Positions 1-7,836 of a DNA stretch of 64,000 bases are shown here, piece by piece. This DNA is from Streptomyces dioscori. Lineage in GTDB: Bacteria; Actinomycetota; Actinomycetes; Streptomycetales; Streptomycetaceae. Position 1 is the stretch's first letter. Every line of letters begins with the position of its first letter. Under the pieces are notes generated by a model. It searched no databases. It saw nothing but the letters and a program-made list of their open reading frames with translations, and was not told where the DNA came from. Location of the stretch: positions 1 through 64,000 of the forward strand of contig NZ_KZ679062.1 of the NCBI RefSeq assembly GCF_003024195.1, given 5' to 3'. A program made the translations under genes and the position numbers.

Positions 1-78
1 GCCGCACCATGCCCCGCACCTGCCCGGTCAGAAGCTTGGTCCACCCCACCCAACAAGAGCCATCAGAAACGACCTAGA

Positions 79-109
79 GGCGCGGGGAACTGCGCAGTCT
101 TTTGGCTTT
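79..109. repeat. Dispersed intergenic repeat, copy 1
   Basis: This is a short copy of the GGGGCGCGGGGAACTGCGC family followed by an AGTCTTTTGGCTTT tail. The same core and tail recur near 44100, 52700 and 62260. It lies in the 192 bases before murC. Nothing else in that stretch looks like a gene, apart from the ribosome-binding site just before murC. Confidence 0.75.
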
Positions 110-192
110 GAAAGCCGCGGGGCCGCTCAGGTGGGCGTAGCGAATAGGGTGGGGGCGCTCATCGTCACAGCCGCATCCTGGGAGAAATACGT

Positions 193-1593
193 ATGGCACC
201 CGGCCTTCCTACCGCCATGGACCGACCGCACTTCATCGGCATCGGCGGAGCCGGGATGTCGGGCATCGCGAAGATCCTCGCGCAGCGCGGGGCCGCGGTG
301 GCGGGCAGCGACGCGAAGGACTCCGCGACCGCCGAGGCCCTGCGCGCACTGGGCGCCACCGTCTACCTCGGGCACGCCGCGGACCACCTGGCGGCGGACG
401 CCACCTGCGTGGTCGTCTCCTCGGCGATCCGCGCGGACAACCCGGAGCTGGCCCGCGCCGCCGAGCTGGGTATCCCGGTCGTCCACCGTTCGGACGCCCT
501 CGCCCGCTTGATGGACGGCCTGCGGCCCATCGCGGTGGCCGGCACGCACGGCAAGACGACCACGACGTCGATGCTGGCGGTCTCCCTGTCGACCCTGGGC
601 CTGGACCCGTCGTACGCGATCGGCGGCGACCTCGACGTCCCCGGGTCCAACGCCCTGCACGGCGACGGCGAGATCTTCGTCGCCGAGGCGGATGAATCGG
701 ACCGCAGCTTCCACAAGTACGCGCCCCAGGTGGCGATCGTGCTGAACGTGGAGCTGGACCACCACGCCAACTACGCCTCCATGGACGAGATCTACGAGTC
801 CTTCGAGACGTTCGCCGGCAAGATCGTGCCGGGCGGCACGCTGGTGATCGCCGCGGACCAGGAGGGCGCGCGCGAGCTGACCCGCCGGCTGCCGGCCGGC
901 ATCAGGGACACCATCGACGTGGTGACGTACGGCGAGTCGGAGGACGCGGACGTACGCGTGCTGTCCGTGGTCCCGCAGGGCCTGAAGAGCGAGGTGACCG
1001 TCGAGCTGAACGGCTCCACGCTCACCTTCACGGTGTCGGTGCCCGGCCGCCACTACGCGCACAACGCGGTGGCGGCGCTGGCGGCGGGCGTGGCCCTGGG
1101 CATTCCCGCGGCCGAGCTGGCCCCCGCCCTCGCCTCGTACACGGGGGTGAAGCGGCGCCTCCAGCTCAAGGGCGAGGAGGCGGGCGTGCAGGTCATCGAC
1201 TCGTACGCGCACCACCCCACCGAGATGACCGCGGACCTGGAGGCGATGCGGGCGGCGGCCGGCGACTCGCGCATCCTGGTCGTCTTCCAGCCCCACCTCT
1301 TCTCGCGCACCCAGGAACTGGGCAAGGAGATGGGCCAGGCCCTGGCCCTCGCGGACGCCTCGCTGGTCCTGGACATCTACCCGGCCCGCGAGGACCCGGT
1401 CCCGGGTGTGACGAGCGAGCTGATCATCGACGCGGCGTGGGCGGCGGGCGCGGACGTGACGCCCGTGCACGACATGTCACAGGTGCCCGCGGTGGTGGCG
1501 GGAATGGCGAAGCCCGGTGATCTCGTTCTCACCATGGGCGCGGGAGACGTGACGGACCTCGGACCCGAGATCCTGACCCGCCTGTCGAAGTAG
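193..1593 (+). CDS. murC: UDP-N-acetylmuramate--L-alanine ligase (MurC)
   Basis: This cytoplasmic enzyme adds L-alanine to UDP-MurNAc using ATP, the first amino-acid addition in peptidoglycan precursor synthesis. The 466-residue protein has the Mur ligase layout. An N-terminal UDP-binding Rossmann motif (FIGIGGAGMSG) comes first, then the ATP-binding loop GTHGKTTTT at about residues 117-125, then the central EADESDRSF segment and the C-terminal HPTEM and FQPHLFSRT motifs. The ATG at 193 has GGGAG about 9 bases upstream. An internal ATG (MDRPHF) is a possible shorter start. Length is normal for the family. msrB follows after 29 bases on the same strand, so the two may be co-transcribed. The gene stands apart from the division cluster where murC sits in many bacteria. 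Confidence 0.97.
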   Translation: MAPGLPTAMDRPHFIGIGGAGMSGIAKILAQRGAAVAGSDAKDSATAEALRALGATVYLGHAADHLAADATCVVVSSAIRADNPELARAAELGIPVVHRSDALARLMDGLRPIAVAGTHGKTTTTSMLAVSLSTLGLDPSYAIGGDLDVPGSNALHGDGEIFVAEADESDRSFHKYAPQVAIVLNVELDHHANYASMDEIYESFETFAGKIVPGGTLVIAADQEGARELTRRLPAGIRDTIDVVTYGESEDADVRVLSVVPQGLKSEVTVELNGSTLTFTVSVPGRHYAHNAVAALAAGVALGIPAAELAPALASYTGVKRRLQLKGEEAGVQVIDSYAHHPTEMTADLEAMRAAAGDSRILVVFQPHLFSRTQELGKEMGQALALADASLVLDIYPAREDPVPGVTSELIIDAAWAAGADVTPVHDMSQVPAVVAGMAKPGDLVLTMGAGDVTDLGPEILTRLSK

Positions 1594-1622
1594 CGGTACC
1601 TGAGTAGAGGGGTTGAGCTTTC

Positions 1623-2030
1623 ATGTCGTACGACATCGAGAAGCCGGACGAGCAGTGGCGTGCGGAGCTGAGCCCGGCCGAGTACACCGTCCTGCGCCAG
1701 GCCGGCACGGAGCCGGCGTTCCGCGGTGAGTACACCGACACCAAGACGACGGGCGTCTACTCCTGTCGGGCGTGCGGAGCCGAGCTCTTCACTTCCACGG
1801 AGAAGTTCGAGTCGCACTGCGGCTGGCCGTCCTTCTACGACCCGAAGGACTCCGACGCGGTCGAGCTGATCGAGGACCGCTCCCACGGGATGTCGCGGAC
1901 CGAGGTCCGCTGCTCCCGGTGCGGATCGCACCTGGGCCACGTCTTCGAGGGCGAGGGCTACGCGACACCGACCGACCAGCGGTACTGCATCAACAGCATC
2001 TCGCTGCGGCTGACGCCTGCCGAGGGCTGA
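1623..2030 (+). CDS. msrB: Peptide-methionine (R)-S-oxide reductase (MsrB)
   Basis: This enzyme reduces R-methionine sulfoxide in proteins back to methionine, an oxidative-damage repair step in the cytoplasm. The 135-residue protein has the full single-domain MsrB pattern. Two structural zinc CxxC pairs are at C48/C51 and C97/C100. The catalytic cysteine is in RYCINSISL at about residue 122, and the GWPSFYDP and HLGHVFEG motifs are present. The ATG at 1623 follows a GAGGGGTTGAG purine-rich stretch. It is 29 bases after murC in the same direction. No fused MsrA domain is present. Confidence 0.97.
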   Translation: MSYDIEKPDEQWRAELSPAEYTVLRQAGTEPAFRGEYTDTKTTGVYSCRACGAELFTSTEKFESHCGWPSFYDPKDSDAVELIEDRSHGMSRTEVRCSRCGSHLGHVFEGEGYATPTDQRYCINSISLRLTPAEG

Positions 2031-2369
2031 CACCGCTCCCGGCGCCCGGCCGATACGTCGTCGGGCGCAAGGGGTCTGCGCATCCGCCCTCGCGTGGGCC
2101 CGACTGCGGCGTAGTTGTCGTGCGCCCGGGAGCGGCTCGCTGGTCCAGGTCTCCGAGGACCGGAACGGAACCGCCGGATCCTGGCAGGTGCGCGCCCGGG
2201 TCATCTGCGCTCCGTGATGTACCGGGCTGAGCCGGGCGAGTGCGTGCGCCGGCTCAGCCCGAGCCCGGGCGGCGCGGCGGGCTCCCGCCCGGCGGGTCCC
2301 CGTCCGGCGAACCCGCCCCCGGGGATCAGGCCCGGGGGCGGGCGGTTCGTGTCGGGCGCCGGCGTCTCC
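2031..2369. other. Intergenic region between convergent msrB and terD
   Basis: I see no gene here. It holds an imperfect long-range inverted repeat (CCGCTCCCGG near 2033 against CCCGGGAGCGG near 2125) and, at its right end, the terminator-like hairpin listed separately. The rest is GC-rich sequence without recognisable signals. Confidence 0.5.
2312..2342 (-). terminator. Hairpin downstream of terD
   Basis: A perfect 12-bp stem (CCCGCCCCCGGG at 2312-2323 with its complement at 2331-2342) and a 7-base loop lie 27 bases past the terD stop codon. No T-tract follows, which is common for Streptomyces terminators. Confidence 0.55.
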
Positions 2370-2945
2370 TCAGACGTTGACGCCGAAGTCGGCGGCGATG
2401 CCCGCGAGGCCGGAGGCGTATCCCTGGCCGACCGCGCGGAACTTCCACTCCGCGCCGTGGCGGTACAGCTCGCCGAAGACCATCGCGGTCTCGGTGGCGG
2501 CGTCCTCGGACAGGTCGTAGCGGGCGATCTCCGCGCCGCCCGCCTGGTTGACGACGCGGATGAAGGCGCCCCGGACCTGCCCGAAGCTCTGCCCGCGGGC
2601 CTGGGCGTCGTGGATGGAGACCGGGAAGACGATCCGGTCCACCTCGGCGGGTACGCCCGCCAGGTTCACCTTGACCGACTCGTCGTCGCCCTCGCCCTCA
2701 CCGGTGAGGTTGTCACCGGTGTGCTCGACCGAACCGTCGGGGCTCGTCAGGTTGTTGTAGAAGATGAAGTGCTGGTCGGACAGGACCTTGCCGGAGGTGT
2801 CGAGCAGCAGGGCCGAGGCGTCGAGGTCGTAGTCGGCGCCGGTCGTGGTCCGTACGTCCCAGCCGAGGCCGATGAGCACGGCGGTCAGGCCCGGCGCTTC
2901 CTTGCTGAGCGAGACATTGCCGCCTTTGGCCAGGGAAACTCCCAC
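2370..2945 (-). CDS. TerD-family stress/tellurium-resistance protein
   Basis: This is a 191-residue protein of the TerD/TerE/TerZ family. These are small cytoplasmic Ca2+-binding proteins linked to tellurite, envelope and oxidative stress; their biochemical role is not settled. It starts MGVSLAKGGNVSLSK, keeps the LGWDVR motif and the acidic stretches DYDLDASALLLD and TGEGEGDDESV, and ends AGIAADFGVNV. Length is exactly typical. The start is the GTG at 2945, six bases after AAGGAG. It is divergent from the BlaI-type repressor gene, and the shared 226-base region contains a TCTACA-N4-TGTAGA palindrome, so repression by that protein is likely (inference). Streptomyces usually carry several TerD paralogues, so the exact paralogue cannot be named. 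Confidence 0.93.
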   Translation of the reverse strand: MGVSLAKGGNVSLSKEAPGLTAVLIGLGWDVRTTTGADYDLDASALLLDTSGKVLSDQHFIFYNNLTSPDGSVEHTGDNLTGEGEGDDESVKVNLAGVPAEVDRIVFPVSIHDAQARGQSFGQVRGAFIRVVNQAGGAEIARYDLSEDAATETAMVFGELYRHGAEWKFRAVGQGYASGLAGIAADFGVNV

Positions 2946-3053
2946 TGCGTACTCCTTCTCGATGCGTGCGTGCGCGATGCGTGCTTTATGTGTGCTTGAT
3001 GCGTGCTTGATGTGTGGGGTGGGGCAGGGGTCGTCCGGGGCCCCGAGATTAAA

Positions 3054-3069
3054 TCTACAACACTGTAGA
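3054..3069. promoter_or_regulatory. Candidate BlaI-type operator 1 (terD / blaI divergent promoters)
   Basis: This is a perfect palindrome TCTACA-ACAC-TGTAGA between divergent terD and the BlaI-like gene. TACA/TGTA half-sites are the hallmark of BlaI/MecI/CopY-family operators, although those often have a shorter spacer. The same 6-4-6 palindrome recurs at 4556 and 6681 with a different spacer sequence, so the arms are conserved and the middle is not. Confidence 0.75.
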
Positions 3070-3170
3070 AAAAGGGGAAGGGGGGCGGCGGCCGCGGGCG
3101 TCAAAGGTGGGGGTCGGCGTCGATACCATGGACCGCCCGTGTTTCGGAGTCGGTGGAAGGGAGGCAGGGC

Positions 3171-3560
3171 GTGACGGACCAGCGGCAGCGTCCCCCTCGG
3201 CGGGGACAGGGCGAGCTGGAGGCCCAGATCCTGTCGGCCCTGCGCGCGGCGGAGGGGCCCGCGACGGCGGGGTGGGTGCAGGAGCGGCTGGGTGGTGATC
3301 TCGCCTATACGACCGTCATCACGATTCTGACCCGGCTGCTGGCCAAGGGTGCGGTGACCCGGGAGCGCGTCGGCCGGTCCTTCGTGTGGACCCCGGCGTC
3401 GGACGAGGCAGGGCTGGCCGCTCGCCGGATGCGCCGGGTTCTCGACGGCGAACGGGACCGGGAAGCCGTACTCGCCAGCTTCGTGACGTCCCTGGAGCCG
3501 AACGACGAGCGGCTGCTGCGTGAACTGCTGGCCCACTCCGAGGCGCAGAGGGAAGACTGA
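3171..3560 (+). CDS. BlaI/MecI/CopY-family transcriptional repressor
   Basis: This is a winged-helix repressor of about 129 residues. The N-terminal half holds the DNA-binding fold (GELEAQILSALR, then the recognition segment LAYTTVITILTRLLAKGAV). The C-terminal half (LFV-type tail, LEPNDERLLRELLAH) is the dimerisation region found in BlaI and MecI. I chose the GTG at 3171, which has GGGAGG 6 bases upstream; an in-frame GTG at 3153 is less well placed. It is followed after 6 bases by an M56-type membrane protease, the gene order of bla/mec sensor pairs. In those systems the protease inactivates the repressor. The palindrome at 3054 suggests autoregulation. The signal is unknown and no beta-lactamase gene is in the window. 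Confidence 0.93.
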   Translation: MTDQRQRPPRRGQGELEAQILSALRAAEGPATAGWVQERLGGDLAYTTVITILTRLLAKGAVTRERVGRSFVWTPASDEAGLAARRMRRVLDGERDREAVLASFVTSLEPNDERLLRELLAHSEAQRED

Positions 3561-3566
3561 AGCCTC

Positions 3567-4499
3567 ATGGGGGTGTTCGTCTTTCTGCCGCTGGTCCTGC
3601 CGTTGACGGCGTGGCCGATCGCCCGGCTCGCCGAGCAGCGGCTGCACCCGCGGACCGCCACCCGGCTGCTGACCGGCCTCGCCGTGGTCATGGCGGTGTG
3701 CAGCACGGTGTGCCTGGGACTGCTGATGGTGGTCGGCACGGCACAGCTGCCCGGCAACCCGCTGCCCGACGGCTGGTCGGATCCCGAGGTGCGCGAGGCC
3801 GTGCCGTACGACGAGATCGCCGGGAAGCTGGCGATCCCGGCGCTCCTCGCGGTGCTGCTGGTCTGTGGGCGCACGCTGTGGCGGCACCGGCGGGTCCGTC
3901 GGCGCGCCCACCTGGCGCTCGCCGACCTGCCCGGCACCGAGGTGGCCGTCCTGCCCGACGAGGTGCCGTACGCGTACGCCCTCCCCGGTGGGCGGCGGGA
4001 CCGGGTGGTGGTGACCACCGCGCTCCTCTCCTGCCTCGAACCCGCCGAGCGGCGCGCCCTGTTCGCCCACGAGCGCGCGCATCTGGCCGCGCGGCACCAC
4101 CGGTTCCTGCTCGCCGCCCGACTGGCCGCGCGCGCCAACCCGTTCCTGCGCCCGCTGTGCACGGCCGTGTCCTACACGGCGGAACGGTGGGCCGACGAGG
4201 AGGCCGCCCGGGTGGTCGGCAGCCGCCGGGCCGTGGCCTGCGCGATCGGCAAGGCCGCCCTGGTCTCCCGCGGCACCCCGGTACCCACGCTCGCGGGCCT
4301 CGCCGCGCCGGGCCCGGTGCCGCGCCGGGTCGCCGCGCTGCTCGGCCCCGCGCCCGTGCCGCGCACCTGGCCGTCGGTGTTCACCTCGGTGGGCCTCGCC
4401 GCCTGGGGCGCGGCGGCCGGGACCGCGGTGTCCGCGCTGTCCTCCGCGAACTCCGCGGTGACGATGGTTCTCATCCTGCACGCGGCGACACCGCTGTGA
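3567..4499 (+). CDS. M56/BlaR1-type membrane metalloprotease
   Basis: This is a 310-residue integral membrane protein. It has an N-terminal helix (FVFLPLVLPLTAWPI), a second near residue 35-60, a third around residue 95-110 and a C-terminal helix. The zinc-protease motif HERAH (HExxH) is at residues 168-172, inside AHERAHLAARHH, and a downstream RWADEEAARVVG supplies the usual third ligand glutamate. Unlike BlaR1 of staphylococci there is no penicillin-binding sensor domain, which is the common short actinobacterial form. It starts 6 bases after the repressor gene and is almost certainly in the same operon. By family logic it would cleave or inactivate that repressor when triggered; this is inferred. 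Confidence 0.9.
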   Translation: MGVFVFLPLVLPLTAWPIARLAEQRLHPRTATRLLTGLAVVMAVCSTVCLGLLMVVGTAQLPGNPLPDGWSDPEVREAVPYDEIAGKLAIPALLAVLLVCGRTLWRHRRVRRRAHLALADLPGTEVAVLPDEVPYAYALPGGRRDRVVVTTALLSCLEPAERRALFAHERAHLAARHHRFLLAARLAARANPFLRPLCTAVSYTAERWADEEAARVVGSRRAVACAIGKAALVSRGTPVPTLAGLAAPGPVPRRVAALLGPAPVPRTWPSVFTSVGLAAWGAAAGTAVSALSSANSAVTMVLILHAATPL

Positions 4500-4555
4500 G
4501 CAGGGGCCGGGCGGCCGGTCGGCGGGGTGAGTCGTACCCGCCTCCCGTCCGTATC

Positions 4556-4571
4556 TCTACATGAATGTAGA
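4556..4571. promoter_or_regulatory. Candidate BlaI-type operator 2 (upstream of LCP gene)
   Basis: This is a perfect palindrome TCTACA-TGAA-TGTAGA lying 57 bases after the M56 protease stop and 90 bases before the LCP start. The arms are identical to those of sites 1 and 3. Its position fits a promoter operator for the LCP gene. Confidence 0.72.
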
Positions 4572-4660
4572 GTTTCGCCGTTCGGAGTAACGGGGGCGCT
4601 GGGCGCTCGTGAGTCAGGGGCCGGCCGGAGAGTGCGGCCGAGCGTGGGAAAGGGGCGCCT

Positions 4661-6094
4661 GTGGGCGGTAGGGGACAGCGGCGGCATGCTCCGGCCGGAA
4701 GCAGCTCGGGGCGGGCGGCGCGTTCGGAGCGGGGGGCTCGTTCGGCGCGGCCGACGAGACTGACGCGGCGGGGGAGGATCGTCGCGTGGACGGCGGGGGT
4801 GTTCGCCGTACTCGTCCTCGGTTCGGCCGGCGTCGGCGCCTGGATATACCAGGACCTGAACGGCAACATCGGCGCCGCCGACATCGACAACAAGCTCGGC
4901 GGGGACCGTCCCGAGAACCTCAGTCCCGGTTCGAAGAACATCCTGGTCGTCGGCTCGGACAGCCGTGACGGCGACAACGCGAAGTACGGCAAGGACCTGA
5001 CCACCATGCAGTCCGACACGCTGATGGTGATGCATGTCCCGGCCAACCGGAAATGGGCGACCGTGGTCTCCTTCCCACGCGACTCCTGGGTGCAGATATC
5101 GGCGTGCGAGAAGGGTGACGACAGCACCTCCGCGGCGCACCACGCCAAGATCAACGAGGCGTTCGCGATCGGCGGGAGCACCGGCGAGGTGGCCGGCGCC
5201 GCCGCCTGCACCATCAAGACGGTCGAGGCCAACACCGGACTGCGTATCGACCACTTCATGTCCGTCGACTTCCAGGGCTTCAAGGGCATGGTCAACGCAC
5301 TGGACGGCATCGAGGTCTGCCCCGAGGAGGCCATCCACGACGAGAAGGCCCACCTGGACCTGGAGGCCGGCTGCCAGACCGTCAAGGACGAGGAGGCGCT
5401 CGGCTACGTACGCGCGCGGTACAGCGTCGGTGACGGGTCCGACCTCGGCCGCATCGGCCGCCAGCAGGAGTTCATGGAGGCGCTGGCCGGGAAGGCGCAG
5501 TCCAAGCTGACCAGCCCGACCTCGCTGTACGACTTCCTGCAGTCGGCCACGAAGTCCCTGACCACGGACAAGGACCTTGCCGGTATCAAGCCGCTGTACG
5601 GTCTGGCGTCCGAACTCAAGGGCATCCCCAGCAAGAAGCTGACCTTCCTCACCGTGCCCAACTACCCGCGTGAGGCGGACGTGGCCGCCGACAGGGCCAA
5701 CGTCGTGTGGCAGTACCCGCAGGCCGACGACCTGTTCACCTCCCTGGCCAAGGACAAGGAGGTCGACAAGAAGGCGCTGCAGGCCGAGGCCAAGGACGAC
5801 TTGATATACGCGTCCGGGGTCCGCGTCCAGGTCCTCAACGGCACGGGCGTCTCGGGGCGGGCCGCCGTCGTCGCCGCGAAACTGCGCCTGGCCGGGTTCA
5901 CCGTCGTCGGCACGGGCAACGCCCCGGAGACGACCCGCGCCACCACGGCCACCTACCCGCAGGGGATGGGCGCGCAGGCGAAGGTGCTCGCCTCGCGGCT
6001 GCCCGACACGCGGGCCGCGCAGGGTTCGGACGCCGCCGCGGGCGTGGTGACCCTCGTGGTCGGAACCGGTCTCGACCCCGACGGCATTCTGTGA
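4661..6094 (+). CDS. LCP (LytR-CpsA-Psr) family protein with LytR_C domain
   Basis: This is a 477-residue membrane-anchored protein. LCP proteins transfer undecaprenyl-linked glycopolymers onto peptidoglycan on the outer face of the membrane. The N-terminal 40 residues are Arg-rich and cytoplasmic. One transmembrane helix (IVAWTAGVFAVLVLGSAGVG) follows at about 45-64. The LCP catalytic domain starts with NILVVGSDSRDG at about residue 92 and includes FPRDSWV, KINEAF, VDFQGF and the RARYSVGDGSDLGRIGRQQ arginine cluster. A LytR_C domain (VQVLNGTGVSGRA) occupies about 385-470. The GTG at 4661 has GAAAGGGG upstream. The preceding BlaI-type palindrome suggests control by the neighbouring repressor. 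It converges on terB across a strong hairpin. Confidence 0.94.
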   Translation: MGGRGQRRHAPAGSSSGRAARSERGARSARPTRLTRRGRIVAWTAGVFAVLVLGSAGVGAWIYQDLNGNIGAADIDNKLGGDRPENLSPGSKNILVVGSDSRDGDNAKYGKDLTTMQSDTLMVMHVPANRKWATVVSFPRDSWVQISACEKGDDSTSAAHHAKINEAFAIGGSTGEVAGAAACTIKTVEANTGLRIDHFMSVDFQGFKGMVNALDGIEVCPEEAIHDEKAHLDLEAGCQTVKDEEALGYVRARYSVGDGSDLGRIGRQQEFMEALAGKAQSKLTSPTSLYDFLQSATKSLTTDKDLAGIKPLYGLASELKGIPSKKLTFLTVPNYPREADVAADRANVVWQYPQADDLFTSLAKDKEVDKKALQAEAKDDLIYASGVRVQVLNGTGVSGRAAVVAAKLRLAGFTVVGTGNAPETTRATTATYPQGMGAQAKVLASRLPDTRAAQGSDAAAGVVTLVVGTGLDPDGIL

Positions 6095-6097
6095 ACC

Positions 6098-6153
6098 GCC
6101 GGAACGGGTGGGACGGCCGAGGCGGTCGCCCCGTCCGTCCCACCCGTTCCGGC
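6098..6153. terminator. Bidirectional terminator between LCP gene and terB
   Basis: A perfect 19-bp inverted repeat (6098-6116 with 6135-6153, 18-base loop) begins 4 bases after the LCP stop and ends 9 bases before the terB stop. It sits between two convergent genes, so it can serve both. Confidence 0.85.
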
Positions 6154-6161
6154 AGCCGTTC

Positions 6162-6617
6162 TCAGAGGTCGAACTCGTGCGGCGGCAGGTCCAGGGTGAA
6201 GCACGCCTCGCGGACGACGGCCTGCTCGGTCTTGTCGAAGTCGCCGTCGGCGCCGCCGATGACGATGCCGATCTGGACCACGGCACGTGCCTCGGCGGGC
6301 TTCTTCTTGGCCTTGGCGATCTCCTGCAGCACGCTGACCTTGCCGAAGTCGAAGTCCGCGACCAGCTTGTCGAGGTTGGCGTCGAAGCGGCGCTGGAGGT
6401 CGTCGGCGGGGAAGTTCTGCAGCACCTCGTTGGTGGCGATGAGCTGGGCCACCCGGCGGCGCTCGGACGGGTCGATCGTGCCGTCGGCGGCGGCGACCAG
6501 CGCGCACATCGCCATGGAGGCGTCGCGGAAGGCACCGCTCTTGAGGTCGTTCTTCTTCGCCACCAGCTGGTTCTGCATCGTCGACGCGGAATCCTTGATG
6601 CGGTCCCACAGGGCCAT
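6162..6617 (-). CDS. TerB-family tellurite-resistance-like protein
   Basis: This is a 151-residue helical cytoplasmic protein of the TerB/DjlA-like family. It starts MALWDRIKDSASTMQ and has the two acidic metal-binding loops typical of TerB: AADGTIDPSER near residue 44 and GGADGDFDKTE near residue 122. Length is standard. The ATG at 6617 is preceded, on its own strand, by GTACGGAGATCTC, where GGAGA is a workable ribosome-binding site. It is divergent from the ion-channel gene, and the shared 127-base region holds the third TCTACA-N4-TGTAGA palindrome. In classical ter systems TerB and TerD act with TerC at the membrane; no TerC gene is nearby, so the partner here may be different. Confidence 0.93.
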   Translation of the reverse strand: MALWDRIKDSASTMQNQLVAKKNDLKSGAFRDASMAMCALVAAADGTIDPSERRRVAQLIATNEVLQNFPADDLQRRFDANLDKLVADFDFGKVSVLQEIAKAKKKPAEARAVVQIGIVIGGADGDFDKTEQAVVREACFTLDLPPHEFDL

Positions 6618-6680
6618 GAGATCTCCGTACGTGTGAGAGGTGTGCCCGGTCGGCCTGGAACGGCCCGGGCATCGCTTATT

Positions 6681-6696
6681 TCTACAGTAGTGTAGA
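6681..6696. promoter_or_regulatory. Candidate BlaI-type operator 3 (terB / ion channel divergent promoters)
   Basis: This is a perfect palindrome TCTACA-GTAG-TGTAGA, extended by one more matched base pair each side (T and A). It sits 64 bases before terB and 49 bases before the ion-channel start. It matches sites 1 and 2 in the arms and differs in the spacer. Confidence 0.75.
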
Positions 6697-6744
6697 AGTT
6701 GGCGGGAGCGTACGACTTCACGAAGAGGGAGCTGGAAGCGCGCG

Positions 6745-7809
6745 ATGACGGATGACGCGGCCACACACTTACCCGGCAGCCGCGGTTCCCGGGACACCCG
6801 GACCACCCGTGCCGCCCTGGCCGAGCGCTGCCGCGGAGTCACCGAGGCCCGCTGGTTCGCCGTCGCGGTCTTCACGCTGATCATCGCCAACGCGCTGGTC
6901 CTCGGCATCGAGACCTACACGGGCGTCGTCCACCGCTGGCACGGGCAGCTGAAGCTCGTCGAGCACTGCTTCCTGGCGGCCTTCACGGTGGAGATCCTGC
7001 TGCGCGCGGGCGCCCACGCGGACCGCCCGCGGGACTTCCTCCGCGATCCGTGGAACCTGTTCGACCTGGCCGTCGTGTTCTCCGCGTTCCTGCCCGTCGT
7101 CCGCGAGAACGGCACCATCCTGCGGCTGCTGCGCCTGGCCCGCGTCCTGCGCACCGCCAGGTTCCTGCCCCAGCTGCGCGTCTTCCTCGTCGCCGTGGGC
7201 CGCAGCCTGCCCGGCACCATGAGCTTCCTGATCGTCGGCGCCCTGCTGCTCTACGTCTACGCGATGGTCGGCTGGGTCGCCTTCGCCGAGAGCGACCCCG
7301 AGCACTTCGGCTCCCTCGGCCGCGCCGTGCTCACCCTCTTCCTCCTGATGACCCTGGACGGCCTGGGCGACTCGGTCCGCGCGGGCCTGGAGATCTCCCG
7401 CTGGAGCATCGTCTACTACGCCTCCTACGTGCTGCTCGCCTCCTTCGTCCTCGTCAACGTGCTCATCGGGGTCGTCATCAGCTCCCTCGACGAGGCCCGC
7501 GATCTGGAGCGCGAGCAGGAGGAGGTGCGAGGGGCGGTCGGCCTACTCCCCGCAGCGCCGGTGCCGATGCCGGTGCCGGTCTCGGTGTCGACGCCCGTGC
7601 AGCGCGCGGGTATCGAGGCCGAACGCGAGCTGCGGGAGCGGATCGTGACCGCGCGGCAGGCCCTCGACGACCTCGAAGCGAGCCTTCAGCGGGTCTTCGC
7701 GCCCGCACCGCACGAGGCGGAGGGGATCCCCTCCGCCCTGGATTCGGCCCTGGACCCGGCCCTGGATCCGGCCCCGGACCCCCTCACCCGCGAGCCGCAT
7801 CCGGGGTGA
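6745..7809 (+). CDS. Voltage-gated-type ion channel (ion transport protein family)
   Basis: This 354-residue protein has one six-helix channel unit. S1 lies at about 35-55, S2 and S3 follow, and a voltage-sensor-like S4 has Arg at every third position (LRLLRLARVLRTARFLPQLR, about 125-146). S5, a pore loop (TLDGLGD, about 203-209) and S6 (VLLASFVLVNVLIGVVI) complete the unit. The pore motif differs from the TLESWS-like filter of bacterial sodium channels, so the ion is uncertain. A charged helix (DEARDLEREQEEV) and a Pro/Asp-rich tail follow. The ATG at 6745 has GAGGGAG upstream. Codon 9 is TTA (6769-6771), the only in-frame TTA I noticed, implying dependence on the bldA leucine tRNA. A BlaI-type palindrome lies in its promoter. 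Confidence 0.88.
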   Translation: MTDDAATHLPGSRGSRDTRTTRAALAERCRGVTEARWFAVAVFTLIIANALVLGIETYTGVVHRWHGQLKLVEHCFLAAFTVEILLRAGAHADRPRDFLRDPWNLFDLAVVFSAFLPVVRENGTILRLLRLARVLRTARFLPQLRVFLVAVGRSLPGTMSFLIVGALLLYVYAMVGWVAFAESDPEHFGSLGRAVLTLFLLMTLDGLGDSVRAGLEISRWSIVYYASYVLLASFVLVNVLIGVVISSLDEARDLEREQEEVRGAVGLLPAAPVPMPVPVSVSTPVQRAGIEAERELRERIVTARQALDDLEASLQRVFAPAPHEAEGIPSALDSALDPALDPAPDPLTREPHPG

Positions 7810-7836
7810 ACGCGCGCACAGCGGGGCCGGCGTCGC

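Noticed and set aside
2370..4481. A 703-codon minus-strand open frame extending terD far upstream
   Set aside because: Only the last 191 codons resemble a protein (TerD). The rest is antisense to the BlaI and M56 genes and has low-complexity composition.
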